Source of the DNA: an uncultured Clostridia bacterium
Lineage (GTDB): Bacteria > Bacillota > Clostridia > UBA1381
DNA length: 64,000 nt
NCBI GenBank assembly: GCA_947623955.1
Contig: CANQIP010000006.1
Span: forward strand, 16,939-80,938
Direction of reading: 5' to 3'
Shown here: in pieces, positions 15,823-24,979 of the stretch
How positions within the stretch are numbered: position 1 is the first letter of the stretch
Layout: the number at the start of each line of letters is the position of its first letter
Translations under genes and position numbers: made by a program
The notes under the pieces: generated by a model
Seen by the model: only the letters and a program-made list of their open reading frames with translations
What the model was told of the DNA's origin: nothing
Database searches by the model: none

Positions 15823-18006
15823 TTATTTCTTTCCGAAAAACTTTCCGAGACCCTTAGAGCCTTTTTTACCGTTATCGGATGCGCGGGGCTCGTCGTCCTC
15901 CATACTTACCTCAAACGTCTTGGGCATTCTGAACCCTTCGTGACGCTCTGTGCTTTTGTCCGCTGCGGCGGTTTGCGGAGTTTCTTTTTCCGCCTGCGGC
16001 TGTGTTTCGGGCTTTTCCTCATGCTGAGCCTCAGCCGCCTCGCTTTGTACCGCAGGTTTAGCCTCGGGTCTTACCTCCGGCTCAACTTCGGATACGACAC
16101 TGTTTTCGGGCTTTTCCTCGGGTTTGGCGTCAGCTTTTATCTCCTGCTTTGCCGCGCTCTTAGCCTCCGACTTTGCAATCTTCGCCGCGTTGCTGCGTCT
16201 GTCCTCGTCGGCAGCCTTACGGAATGTCGCACCCATCAGCTTTCTTATGTCGTAAACCTGCTCGTCGTTTGTCTCGGCGACGGTTACGCTCATTTCTATC
16301 GTACTGTTCGGCGTCTGAACGTTATGATAACGCACAAGCTCTTCAAGGTATTGCTTAAAGTCGTTCGCTCTTTCAAGCGTGCAATCCTCAAACATACAGA
16401 TAAACTGCTCGCTGCCGTTGTAGCCCGCGAAACCGTAGCTTGACGCCGCGCGTTTCATTATCTTACCGAACGCTTTAAGGAGCGCGTCTCCTGCCTCACG
16501 TCCGCCCTTTTCGTTTACGTATTTCAGATTGTTAATCTTAACGAGAGCGAATACGAAGTTATCCTTAAGCTTATCGGACGCGTACTTCTCAATCTCAATA
16601 TCGCACATGGCGCGGTTCGGAAGTCCCGTCTTTCTGTCGGTGTACATGATATAGTCGAGGAATTCCTTACTGCGTCCGAGGATAATCGCGCCGATACATC
16701 CGCCGAAGAAGAATATGATAATCGCAAGGAATATGTACATCTTTACGTTGATCTTTTCCTCCGTGCTTATGCTCGCGAGCGTAGACACGTTGTACGCGCC
16801 GACGTACTGGTTATACTCGTCAACCGTGTCGGACACCGTTTGGTACATATCGTTAAGTTCCTGCGACAGTTCGTTCAGGCTTTCCTCGATAAGAGTCTTG
16901 TTGCTCATGTCGCCGCCCTCTGTGCCGTCGGTAAATACCGCGAGCAGCTTACGCTTATGCTCCAGGTCTACCTCTAACTTTTCCTTCTCCGTTTCAAGCG
17001 CGACATACTCGTTTATAAGTCCGTCATACGTCGTCTGGCTGTCTATGACATCCTCCTCGCGGTGTTCGTCGTAAACGTCCTTTAAGATATAGTCGCTCGA
17101 ATTGTTGCCCTCGTCAGCCTGCGTGCCGAAGTGGTACTCCGTACCCTCCTTGTTCTTCGCGCTGTACTTGTTTATAAGATCCTGCAGGTCGTTTATCTTA
17201 GTCTGCATATTTTGAAGGTCAAGTTCGCACGTTCCTATATCGCTCTGATACTTCTTTATGAGCGTGTCCTTGTCCTCCGTCACTTCCTGCTCCAATATCA
17301 GAGAATATATCTCCGGCAGGTCGTAATCGAGATAGCTCTGATAAATTTCGTAAAGGTCGGTGAAGGAATAGCCGGTCGCCGCGCTGCGGTATGTCGGCTG
17401 GGTCTCCTTCTTCGCCGCGAGATAATCGGAAATGTTCATCGTCCACGAGTCGAGTATCTCCGCGCGCTCTATGTAATCGTACTGGCTGTCGCTGCCGCGC
17501 ACGCTGTTATTCGGGAGGGTCTGCTGGTTTATGTACTTTTCACCGTATGTCGCGAAGTAATTTTTTATTATCGAGTCAAGCACGGTACGTGCGAAACTCT
17601 GGTTGTATTCGCTGCCCACCGAGAAGGACACGATATAATCCGTCGCGAAAAACTCGTACTCCTCGCCCTGCTCCAAAAGCGCCTGCTTTCTTATTTCCTC
17701 GTCGGGCGGGGTCACTTCTTCAACGCGGCATTTTGAACGGATCGTGTCCGCGCCCGTTGTTATGTTGAGATCCTCCAGCACGTTCGTTATAACGGTCGCG
17801 CTGTAAATTTCCGTAACGTCAATGTCGTCGCCCGACGGCGTTTTGCCGCGTGACGCGTCTTGGTTCGTGTAGCGTATTACCGTACTCGCGGTGTACTCCT
17901 GATTGGACATCGCGTACCTGTACACGAGCAGCGCGCCCAGAACGCAGACGATAAAGATGAGATATTTCCATTTGCTTAGGTATCTGAGAAGGTTAAACTT
18001 ATTCAC
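15823..18006 (-). CDS. Wzz-like polysaccharide copolymerase fused to a degenerate GGDEF domain
   Basis: The best start is GTG 18006 (727 aa). GGGAGG lies 9 nt before it but directly against ATG 18015, and the GTG overlaps the stop of the upstream gene in GTGAATAA. The first membrane helix (KYLIFIVCVLGALLVYRY) is followed by a ~350-residue extracytoplasmic part with coiled-coil stretches and a second helix near residues 425-448, which is the Wzz topology. A cytoplasmic GGDEF-type domain follows, with YTDRKTGLPNR at its start and VKINNLKYVNEKGG. The signature loop reads NGSEQF instead of GGDEF, so cyclase activity is unlikely. The last ~130 residues are Glu/Ala/Lys/Pro-rich and disordered. Control of chain length by c-di-GMP or another partner is an inference. 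Confidence 0.8.
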   Translation of the reverse strand: MNKFNLLRYLSKWKYLIFIVCVLGALLVYRYAMSNQEYTASTVIRYTNQDASRGKTPSGDDIDVTEIYSATVITNVLEDLNITTGADTIRSKCRVEEVTPPDEEIRKQALLEQGEEYEFFATDYIVSFSVGSEYNQSFARTVLDSIIKNYFATYGEKYINQQTLPNNSVRGSDSQYDYIERAEILDSWTMNISDYLAAKKETQPTYRSAATGYSFTDLYEIYQSYLDYDLPEIYSLILEQEVTEDKDTLIKKYQSDIGTCELDLQNMQTKINDLQDLINKYSAKNKEGTEYHFGTQADEGNNSSDYILKDVYDEHREEDVIDSQTTYDGLINEYVALETEKEKLEVDLEHKRKLLAVFTDGTEGGDMSNKTLIEESLNELSQELNDMYQTVSDTVDEYNQYVGAYNVSTLASISTEEKINVKMYIFLAIIIFFFGGCIGAIILGRSKEFLDYIMYTDRKTGLPNRAMCDIEIEKYASDKLKDNFVFALVKINNLKYVNEKGGREAGDALLKAFGKIMKRAASSYGFAGYNGSEQFICMFEDCTLERANDFKQYLEELVRYHNVQTPNSTIEMSVTVAETNDEQVYDIRKLMGATFRKAADEDRRSNAAKIAKSEAKSAAKQEIKADAKPEEKPENSVVSEVEPEVRPEAKPAVQSEAAEAQHEEKPETQPQAEKETPQTAAADKSTERHEGFRMPKTFEVSMEDDEPRASDNGKKGSKGLGKFFGKK

Positions 18007-19396
18007 CGAGCGCATCCTCCCTTCTTCTGATATAGCCGTCAAGGAAGTAGTATGCGATACACAGAAGCGCAAACAATACGAGCGCGCTGCCTATGAGAGA
18101 GCGCAGCACAAACATGCCCCTGCCGCTGCCGGCATCCGCCGTAAACGTAAGGTAATCCTTTGTCGTATGCTTTATATATTCCTTATCCGTGGTATCCGCC
18201 AAAAGCGCGACGTCTTTAAGCTCCTGGTCAACGCTCTTTATCAGTTCCTCCGCTTTGGCGTAATCCGCATCAGACGCGCCCGACGCCGAAACCTTGGATA
18301 TAATATCGTTGTTTTCAATCATGCTGCGCTCCACGTCGCTGCCCATAGATAGGCTGAAGTCCGCGTCTTTTGTGAGATAGTCCGTACCGATGTTCGTGCG
18401 CGACATGTAATACTCGCGCCGTTCGTTTACCGACGGCACCATTACCGTGCCTATCATCGCGCTGTCGTAATTCTCGACGCCCTGCTTTCTGACGTTGTAG
18501 TCTATCATAAACTTGCGATACTTAATATCGAGCATATCATTTTTATACGTGAGAGTGCGTATATAGTGGTCTCTGTTCCGCGCCATTCCCGATTCGAGCA
18601 CAAACGCGTAGTACTTCTTTATACTGTACGACTGCACGTTCTGAATCATTCGCCGTATCGTCTGGAAACTCTGACCCGTAACCTCCGAGCGATAGGTCGC
18701 GTTTTTCTCTATTCTCTGCTGAATATAGCGCAGCATCTGATCCGATTTCTTTGTGAAAAGTCTCGCTATCTCTATGTACTCCAAGCCGTCTATGTCGCCC
18801 AAATCGTACTGGAGTACCGATTTCGTGCCGACGTACTTCTCGTGGAACAGGTCGTTGTACGCCTTACAGATAAGCTCCACCATGTCGTCGGTGGAAATAT
18901 TGTGTATTTTCTTGTCCTTTGTGTACGTTACCGTGTAGCTTGTGGATATGTAATATGTATTCGTATCAAGTGGGTCTATGGTCTTTCCGCTGTCATTTTC
19001 CGCTATCTCCACATGGTCGGCAAGCTCTTCGGCCGTAACGTCGTCCTGAAGTCCCGCGTACTCGATGACGCGCTCCATGACCTCGTCCGATTTAAGCTCA
19101 TATACGTTGCAGCGTGTCAGATTTGGATTTTGACCCTTGGACGCCTCTTCGTAGTTCAGCGACAGTATTATGGTCTTTCTGCCGAAACTTCCCACGTATG
19201 CGATAATTGTCCATATAACGGCAAACACGCAAACAAACACCAATATGCTCTTTATGTTGCTCAAAACTATAAAGAATATCTTTTTAAAGATATTGGCGTC
19301 CTGGAGGTTGACTTCCCGGTATTTGTCCTCGCTTTTTTTGAAAAAGCCGAGAAGTCTGCTCAAATCCCTTTTTCTTTTATCTTTCTTCCACTTCAT
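17999..19396 (-). CDS. Wzz-like chain-length determinant / polysaccharide copolymerase
   Basis: The protein has 465 aa if it starts at ATG 19396, 11 nt after AAGGAG; a TTG at 19405 is only 2 nt from that site and is less likely. A basic N-terminus precedes membrane helix 1 (about 50-70). A large extracytoplasmic region with predicted helices follows, then membrane helix 2 (about 430-455) and a short basic tail. The order and the EEASKGQNPNLTRCNVYELKSDEVM segment mirror the next gene, ASRGKTPSGDDIDVTEIYSA, so the two look like diverged paralogues. There is no BY-kinase and no Walker motif. It has its own promoter about 70 nt upstream. It probably sets polymer length together with the Wzy-like protein. 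Confidence 0.75.
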   Translation of the reverse strand: MKWKKDKRKRDLSRLLGFFKKSEDKYREVNLQDANIFKKIFFIVLSNIKSILVFVCVFAVIWTIIAYVGSFGRKTIILSLNYEEASKGQNPNLTRCNVYELKSDEVMERVIEYAGLQDDVTAEELADHVEIAENDSGKTIDPLDTNTYYISTSYTVTYTKDKKIHNISTDDMVELICKAYNDLFHEKYVGTKSVLQYDLGDIDGLEYIEIARLFTKKSDQMLRYIQQRIEKNATYRSEVTGQSFQTIRRMIQNVQSYSIKKYYAFVLESGMARNRDHYIRTLTYKNDMLDIKYRKFMIDYNVRKQGVENYDSAMIGTVMVPSVNERREYYMSRTNIGTDYLTKDADFSLSMGSDVERSMIENNDIISKVSASGASDADYAKAEELIKSVDQELKDVALLADTTDKEYIKHTTKDYLTFTADAGSGRGMFVLRSLIGSALVLFALLCIAYYFLDGYIRRREDALGE

Positions 19397-19463
19397 CTGA
19401 AACAACGCTCCTTCGCGGTGTCAAGGGTTCTATGTTAAAACCATGTAACGGCATTGTTACAAT

Positions 19464-19492
19464 ATTATAACATAAAACTCAGAAAATTTCAA
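19464..19492 (-). promoter_or_regulatory. Internal promoter in the exopolysaccharide operon
   Basis: On the minus strand TTGAAA (19492-19487), 17 nt, TATAAT (19469-19464), in the 118-nt gap between the wzy-like and wzz-like genes. An inverted repeat TGTTA...TAACA overlaps the -10 box. Confidence 0.7.
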
Positions 19493-19514
19493 TACATTTG
19501 CCGTAATTTTATTG

Positions 19515-20825
19515 CTATGTTGTCAGATATTTATATAGTCGGCTCGGCTTTTGCTCCTTTACCCATGGCCACAGCTTGATCTCGGCGTCGTCGGATATGT
19601 GGAACGCGTACGCCATCGGCAGAATTCGCAGCGACATACTGGAATAAAAATAGTAGAGCGTGTTGTCCGTCATGTACGTTATAAAGATGTAAAGTTCGCT
19701 CAAAAAGAACAGCATGGCAACCTTTTCTCCCCAATGCGTGAGCATCCACCTGAGCTGAAACACCCACGTGTACAAAAGCCACGCCCAGAAGGCGATAAAG
19801 CCGAGTTCGATGTACACGGTCAGAATATTGTTGTGCAGCGCGGTAACGGCTATATGAGCCTCCGGATTTTCAATCATTGCCTGCTGCAGAATTACGGTCG
19901 TGTACTCAAAGCCGTAGCCTATAAACCCGATGCTTATGTCGTAGTATTTTTCTATATATTTGTACACATCGTTTCGTCCCATTGTATTGATGCCGAGTTC
20001 GTTTGTGACAGCCTCGAAAAAGCCGGTACGCGTCGCGACGACGTACAAAAACGAGAATACAACAAAGCCCCACGCGATAATCTTCATAAACTTCTGCCGC
20101 GATTTCGGGCGCATCAAGCCCATCATTACAGCCGCCGCTATTGCCGCGGGCAGTGCGGCGAACGCTATACGTTTCCAGCCGAGCACAAAGAAGAACGCCG
20201 CCAGTATTATGTCCAGGACACGCTCACGGTTGTGTTTAGCGAAAAACATAAAGTATATTATGTAATAACCGAACGCAAAGGTTATGTCGTGTATTTCCAT
20301 CGCCCTCGCAAAGCCTTCCTGAGCCTCCGCGCCGCGGAACATCGCCATAACCGAATCAACGCTCGGCCCTATCCCGTAAACTCCCAGATTTATAATCATA
20401 ATTGCGGTATTCGCAAGCACAAGACCGTAGAATGTCGCGTGTATCGCCCTTTCTCCGAACATGTACACGCCCGCGAAGATTATGAGCAGTACAAGGAACT
20501 GATACATGAACTTTGACGCGCCTCGGAGTATAAATTCAACCGTTTCGAGATTTATTATCCACAAGAAAATAGACCAGACGATTATGCCCACAAGCACGAA
20601 CGCATACACGCCGACAAAGCTTGCCGTCTTTTTTATTCTGCTTAAATTTCCCGACACAAGCAGCAGAGCCGCCCCGATTACGACGATAATAAGGCTTACC
20701 GCCTTCATCATTCGCGACACCGTCGCAGAGAAATGCTGCATATCGCCTATTGCGGATACGGCGAGTACGATAATATATATCGCCATAAGAAATTTATTGT
20801 ATTTACCGGTTTCCTCATCAAACAA
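19515..20825 (-). CDS. Wzy-like O-antigen/exopolysaccharide polymerase
   Basis: The 436-aa protein starts at TTG 20825, supported by GAGGAGG 9 nt upstream; no ATG is well placed. About ten to twelve hydrophobic helices are present, with a larger outer loop around VFSFLYVVATRTGFFEAVTNELGINTMGRNDVYKYIEKYYD and a late LHNNILTVYIELGFI motif. That His-Asn-x-x-Leu pattern is typical of the O-antigen ligase/Wzy superfamily. Such proteins polymerise undecaprenyl-linked repeat units outside the membrane. It lies between GT4 genes and the two copolymerases in the operon, as expected for a Wzx/Wzy-dependent pathway. The sequence is too diverse in this family to name the linkage. Confidence 0.82.
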   Translation of the reverse strand: MFDEETGKYNKFLMAIYIIVLAVSAIGDMQHFSATVSRMMKAVSLIIVVIGAALLLVSGNLSRIKKTASFVGVYAFVLVGIIVWSIFLWIINLETVEFILRGASKFMYQFLVLLIIFAGVYMFGERAIHATFYGLVLANTAIMIINLGVYGIGPSVDSVMAMFRGAEAQEGFARAMEIHDITFAFGYYIIYFMFFAKHNRERVLDIILAAFFFVLGWKRIAFAALPAAIAAAVMMGLMRPKSRQKFMKIIAWGFVVFSFLYVVATRTGFFEAVTNELGINTMGRNDVYKYIEKYYDISIGFIGYGFEYTTVILQQAMIENPEAHIAVTALHNNILTVYIELGFIAFWAWLLYTWVFQLRWMLTHWGEKVAMLFFLSELYIFITYMTDNTLYYFYSSMSLRILPMAYAFHISDDAEIKLWPWVKEQKPSRLYKYLTT

Positions 20826-20860
20826 GCCTGTCCGCCTCCTCTCGCTGTTTTCTTATTTTC

Positions 20861-21994
20861 TTAAATCTTTTTGACGCCGCCCGCACCCGCAGCGCGGATA
20901 CGGTATATTTCAAGTGTTTTGCGGGTAACGGTGTCCCAACTGTAGTTTTCGTTTATATATTTCACCTGCTCCGCCGTGTCGCGTTTCGGCGCGGCGAGCG
21001 CGGCGGTTAGCTTTTGTCTCAAATCGTCCGTATTTCCCTTTTTAAACGTCATGCCGAAACCGTTTACGACCGTTTTCGTTTCGGGAATGTCGCTCACGAG
21101 GCACAGGGCTCCGCAGCCCATAGCCTCCAAAAGCGTCAGCGGCATACCCTCGACGTCGCTCGGCAGCACGTAGAGAAACGTGTTCGAGAACAGTTCCCAA
21201 AGTTCGCCGCCCTCTACAAAGCCCGTGAAAATAATACGTTCGTCGCCCCCGACGAGCCGCTTTACCTCCTCCGCGTACTCCGACGAATGGCTTACGCCGC
21301 CCGCTATAACGAGTTTTTTGTCGGTGTCGGTATGCTTAAACGCATCTATGAGGTAGTGAAGTCCTTTTTCCGGCACTATACGCGCCAGAAACAATATGTA
21401 ACCGTCTTTTTCAAGACCGTATTTTTCCTTTATTATCGCCGTGCTCTCCGTTTTGTGCGCGTCAACGCCGTTTTGCAGGAAAATCGTATCGCGGTTGTAC
21501 GTTTTTTTGAAGTAGTCCTTTACGTTCTCCGACAGAACGATTATTTCGTCGGCGTATTTCGCGGCTGTTTTTTCGCCGAATTTGAGAAATTTCGTCGCGA
21601 AACCGCCCCACTTCGCTCTCTGCCAGTCGAGACCGTGTATCGTCGCGACGGTGCGTATGCCGAAAAGGTGCGGCAGCCATATCATCGAGCAAGGGCCCTC
21701 CGCGTGGTAATGTATTACATCGTAATGCCCGAAAAGCGCGAGAAACGACGCTATGACGGAGTACACTATCGCGTTTAATTTGCCGTTTTCAAACGTCGGC
21801 ACACTCTTTATCCTTACACCCTCATACTCCTTAACGTTCGCCGTTTCGCCGCCCGAGACGTGCTTGCCGCGTCGGTTGTACGCCGTCACGCTGTGACCCG
21901 CCGCAGCCATGCGCCGCGACAGCTCGCCCACCACAAGTTCCACGCCGCCCTCGCGCGACGGTATGCGCTTGTGTCCTATCATTGCAATCCTCAT
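20861..21994 (-). CDS. Glycosyltransferase family 4
   Basis: The protein has 377 aa and GGAG before the ATG. The N-terminal acceptor-side Rossmann fold begins MRIAMIGHKRIPSREGGVE and includes HYHAEGPCSMIWLPHLFGIRTVATIHGLDWQRAKW, a pattern of rhamnosyl/mannosyl-type GT4 enzymes. The C-terminal donor domain has FLARIVPEKGLHYLIDAFK and the ExxxxE-type motif in PSDVEGMPLTLLEAMGCG. It probably adds a sugar to a lipid-linked repeat unit at the cytoplasmic face. It is in the operon between another GT4 and the polymerase. The donor is unknown. Confidence 0.88.
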   Translation of the reverse strand: MRIAMIGHKRIPSREGGVELVVGELSRRMAAAGHSVTAYNRRGKHVSGGETANVKEYEGVRIKSVPTFENGKLNAIVYSVIASFLALFGHYDVIHYHAEGPCSMIWLPHLFGIRTVATIHGLDWQRAKWGGFATKFLKFGEKTAAKYADEIIVLSENVKDYFKKTYNRDTIFLQNGVDAHKTESTAIIKEKYGLEKDGYILFLARIVPEKGLHYLIDAFKHTDTDKKLVIAGGVSHSSEYAEEVKRLVGGDERIIFTGFVEGGELWELFSNTFLYVLPSDVEGMPLTLLEAMGCGALCLVSDIPETKTVVNGFGMTFKKGNTDDLRQKLTAALAAPKRDTAEQVKYINENYSWDTVTRKTLEIYRIRAAGAGGVKKI

Positions 21995-22008
21995 GCCGCC
22001 ATCTCCAA

Positions 22009-23208
22009 TTACTTGTCCTTTCGGATTAAATCCTCATATACCGCGGTTATTTTCCCGGTGTATTCCTTCACGGTGTCGTAGCCCGTATTTTCACAGTTTT
22101 TGCTCATTTCGCGGCACACGTCGGGGTTTTTCCACAGGTAGTCTATTTTAGCCGCGAGTTCCTCTGCGTTTCCACTCTCGAAAAGCATACCCGTCTTACC
22201 CTCGTCGATAAGTTCGGGTATTCCGCCGATATTCGCGCCGAGAACGGGCGTAAGTAATGTCTGCGACTCCATTACCGAAAACGGGCAGTTCTCCGAACAT
22301 TCCGACGCAATAACGCTGAAACGCGCCTGTTCTATTACGGCGTTGAGTTTTGCGCCGCTTAAAAAACCGAGATTTTTTATATTTGCCTCGCCGTTTACCT
22401 CGCTCTCCATTGTGCCGTTGCCGCAGAACGCGAATTTTACGTACGGCAGTGTGTGCACCGCTTTAAGAAGCGTTTTTATGCCCTTTTCCTCGCTGTAGCG
22501 TCCGAAGTATACGACATAGTTTTTCTTTTCCGCGTTCGAGGGCTTTATATCATCAATAAAATTATGCAGCACCACAGTCCGTCCGGCAATATCGGGATTT
22601 TGGCAAAGCTCGTTCTCCATAAATTTTGACGGGCAGATTATTTTGTCTATGTTACGGTAAGTGCGCAGCTTTCGGTACAAATACCCCTCCGCCGCGCCGA
22701 GCGCGCTGCGCATACGGGAATTATGCACACAGCGGTGCTTTACGCAGCTCATGTACCGCCCGCCGTAACATTCGCGGCACAGCCCCTTTACGTCTCCGTT
22801 TGCGAGATTATGGCACGGGCAGACAAGCTGCACGTCGTGCGCGGTGTACACTGTCGGTATATTGCGCTTTTTAAGCTCATACACAATTGACGGCGTAAGC
22901 TGATAGTTAAAGTTATTGAGGTGCGCGACGTCGGGCTTGAAGTCGTCCAGCACCTTTTTAAGCTGCTTTCTCGCGCCGTGCGAGTATATTATCTTGAACG
23001 GATAAGTGAGATAGCTTGCGCTTTTTTTGTGGAAGTCGATACCCGCCGCGTAAGCGTTCGCCTCGTTTCCCATCTCGTTGCGGCTGTCAGCCATACCGAA
23101 AAACTGTACGTCGTGACCCGCCTCCCACAACGCTCTGCCAAGCTTAAACACATACGTCTCCGCACCGCCTTTAGGATACAGGTATTTATTTATAAGCAAT
23201 ATTTTCAT
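22009..23208 (-). CDS. Glycosyltransferase family 4, first gene of the exopolysaccharide operon
   Basis: The protein has 399 aa from ATG 23208, which follows GGGGGAGG by 11 nt; upstream in-frame ATGs lie between the promoter and this site. MKILLINKYLYPKGGAETYVF and a C-terminal FGRYSEEKGIKTLLKAV with ECSENCPFSVMESQ define GT4. A Cys-rich insert (CPCHNLANGDVKGLCRECYGGRYMSC, here spanning about residues 130-155) is characteristic of a GT4 subgroup and could hold a metal. The gene has a consensus-spaced promoter and is divergent from an acyltransferase that may decorate the same polymer. Confidence 0.87.
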   Translation of the reverse strand: MKILLINKYLYPKGGAETYVFKLGRALWEAGHDVQFFGMADSRNEMGNEANAYAAGIDFHKKSASYLTYPFKIIYSHGARKQLKKVLDDFKPDVAHLNNFNYQLTPSIVYELKKRNIPTVYTAHDVQLVCPCHNLANGDVKGLCRECYGGRYMSCVKHRCVHNSRMRSALGAAEGYLYRKLRTYRNIDKIICPSKFMENELCQNPDIAGRTVVLHNFIDDIKPSNAEKKNYVVYFGRYSEEKGIKTLLKAVHTLPYVKFAFCGNGTMESEVNGEANIKNLGFLSGAKLNAVIEQARFSVIASECSENCPFSVMESQTLLTPVLGANIGGIPELIDEGKTGMLFESGNAEELAAKIDYLWKNPDVCREMSKNCENTGYDTVKEYTGKITAVYEDLIRKDK

Positions 23209-23244
23209 AATAAACGATACCTCCCCCATTACATCATATATACT

Positions 23245-23273
23245 ATTATATATTATCATATTATTTATTGCAA
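23245..23273 (-). promoter_or_regulatory. Main promoter of the exopolysaccharide operon
   Basis: On the minus strand TTGCAA (23273-23268), 17 nt, TATAAT (23250-23245). Confidence 0.75.
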
Positions 23274-23288
23274 ATCAAATATAAGCTA

Positions 23289-23318
23289 TTGACATTAGCG
23301 TGACAGCGATTATATAAT
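23289..23318 (+). promoter_or_regulatory. Promoter of the acyltransferase gene
   Basis: TTGACA (23289-23294), 18 nt, TATAAT (23313-23318). It is back to back with the exopolysaccharide promoter, 15 nt between the -35 boxes. Confidence 0.75.
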
Positions 23319-23350
23319 GATTGCAGTGTTTTTAAGGGGGTGTTACCGCC

Positions 23351-24394
23351 ATGGAAAAAAGAATTGAATGGGCGGATATAGCGAGAGGAATAGGAATAAT
23401 GCTCGTCGTTTTCGCGCACGCGCTCGTGCCGAAGCTGCGGGAGGCGCATACGGGCGTGGAATTTGTGTGGATATTTATATACAACTTCCATATGCCGCTG
23501 TTTTTCTTCGTGTCGGGCTGGCTGTTTGAAAAAGGACTTAAACGGTATGCCGACAGGGGAAAATTTATCGCGGGCAAGGCGCGGCTTTTGATGCTGCCGT
23601 ATCTTGTATTTTCACTGTTTGCCTACGCCGTCATATTCGTTTCGATGAAGATACCTATGCTCGCGTCGGTGCTGTCAGGCGGCGGATACGACTCGCCGAC
23701 CGTCAAGGATATGGTTCTCGGCATACTGTTTTACTCGGGTCACGTTGACCAGCACCTTTGGTTCGTGTATTCGCTCTTTATTGTGTTTACGCTGAATATT
23801 TTGCTCGGACGTGTGATGAAATCAAAAATAACGCTCGTCGTGCTGCTCGCGCTGTACGTGTCGAAAGCGTTTGTTACATACCCCGCGATACTCGACTACA
23901 CCGCCGCCGATTTGGTATTTTTCTCGCTCGCACGCGTGATGTGTTCGGACGGACGGAACGCGGTTTTAAAAAAGCCGCTGCACATTATCGCGGCGGCGGT
24001 CGTGTTCGTGACGGCTAACGTAATATACAGCCATTTTTACGTTTCCGGGATGCCGCAGGGCGCAGTAAAGGCTGTGCTTTACGTGACGCGCTACGTGTGC
24101 AGCGCGGCGGGAATTGTGACCGTTTGCTCCGTTTCGGACATATTGGCGAAAACAAAAATAAAGCCGTTTTTCACAACTCTCGGTTCGTACTCATACGACA
24201 TATATCTCATGCACGCGCCGTTTCTCGTGTCGGGGCTTATGGGAATACTGCTCGCGTACTCGCCGCTGCCGCCCGCTTTGTGCGTGGGCGCGGTTACGGT
24301 TCTGGGTCTCGCGATCCCTTACGTGCTGTCACGGTTCATAATACGGAAAATACCGCCGCTGTCGCTCATACTTCTCGGCGCAAAACGGAAATAA
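23351..24394 (+). CDS. Membrane acyltransferase family 3 (O-acetyltransferase)
   Basis: The protein has 347 aa with about ten membrane helices. The N-terminus EWADIARGIGIMLVVFAHA holds the catalytic-type Arg and His of the Acyltransferase_3 family, and NFHMPLFFFVSGWLF is the second signature. Members transfer acetyl or succinyl groups to extracytoplasmic glycans (OafA, WecH types). It faces away from the exopolysaccharide operon across a shared promoter region, so modification of that polymer is plausible. The upstream AAGGGGG is a weak but properly placed ribosome site. Confidence 0.87.
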   Translation: MEKRIEWADIARGIGIMLVVFAHALVPKLREAHTGVEFVWIFIYNFHMPLFFFVSGWLFEKGLKRYADRGKFIAGKARLLMLPYLVFSLFAYAVIFVSMKIPMLASVLSGGGYDSPTVKDMVLGILFYSGHVDQHLWFVYSLFIVFTLNILLGRVMKSKITLVVLLALYVSKAFVTYPAILDYTAADLVFFSLARVMCSDGRNAVLKKPLHIIAAAVVFVTANVIYSHFYVSGMPQGAVKAVLYVTRYVCSAAGIVTVCSVSDILAKTKIKPFFTTLGSYSYDIYLMHAPFLVSGLMGILLAYSPLPPALCVGAVTVLGLAIPYVLSRFIIRKIPPLSLILLGAKRK

Positions 24395-24424
24395 GCGCGT
24401 GGCTGTACGCTGGCGCAAAGCCGT

Positions 24425-24979
24425 TTATATAAGCGCGTACAACACCGCGCCAACAACGCCCGTGCCGAGCATTACCCATATCTGGTCAATTTTGAATATT
24501 CTAAGCACCGCCAGCGCGGCTAAAAATATCCCCGCCGCTATAAGGTCGGTGCTTTTTATGTCGAACGCGCCGTTCCAAAGCGCGAGCATCAGTATCGACA
24601 ATCCCGCCGACGCTATCATCGCCACGACCGCGGGGCGCAGACCGTTCATTACGCCCTTCATAAACGACAGTTCGCGGTACTTGTAATACAGTTTCGCGAG
24701 TATTATCGCTATGACGGTCGAGGGCAGTATGCAGCCGAATGTCGCGGCAAGCGCGCCGCCTATGCCCGCGAGACGTATTCCCGCGAAAGTCGCGCCGTTT
24801 ACGGCGATAGGTCCGGGCGTCATCTGCGAAATCGTGATTATGTCCGAAAACTCGGTCATATTGAGCCAGCCGTGCAGCGTCACGAGCTGGTGCTGTATAA
24901 GCGGCATCGCGGCGTAACCGCCGCCAAAACTGAACAGTCCTATCTGAAAAAACGAAAGAAAAAGCCGAAGGTAAATCAC
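24425..24979 (-). CDS. Chromate transporter, short-chain subunit 2
   Basis: The 184-aa protein starts at GTG 24979, which overlaps the stop of the upstream gene as GTGA. It has the half-size ChrA domain: FSFGGGYAAMPLIQHQLV, then SQMTPGPIAVNGATFAG and five to six membrane helices. Short-chain ChrA proteins work in pairs with opposite membrane orientation. In anaerobic Firmicutes the physiological anion is often unknown. No chromate regulator is adjacent. Confidence 0.9.
   Translation of the reverse strand: MIYLRLFLSFFQIGLFSFGGGYAAMPLIQHQLVTLHGWLNMTEFSDIITISQMTPGPIAVNGATFAGIRLAGIGGALAATFGCILPSTVIAIILAKLYYKYRELSFMKGVMNGLRPAVVAMIASAGLSILMLALWNGAFDIKSTDLIAAGIFLAALAVLRIFKIDQIWVMLGTGVVGAVLYALI

Noticed and set aside
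15379..16443. Plus-strand frame of about 350 codons
   Set aside because: Antisense to the metallophosphatase and Wzz-GGDEF genes; no ribosome site and an unnatural composition.
18007..18072. Longer N-terminus of the Wzz-GGDEF protein
   Set aside because: ATG 18072 lies inside the upstream gene with no ribosome site; GGGAGG is placed for GTG 18006.
19551..20516. Plus-strand frame of about 320 codons
   Set aside because: Antisense to the Wzy-like polymerase; no motif.
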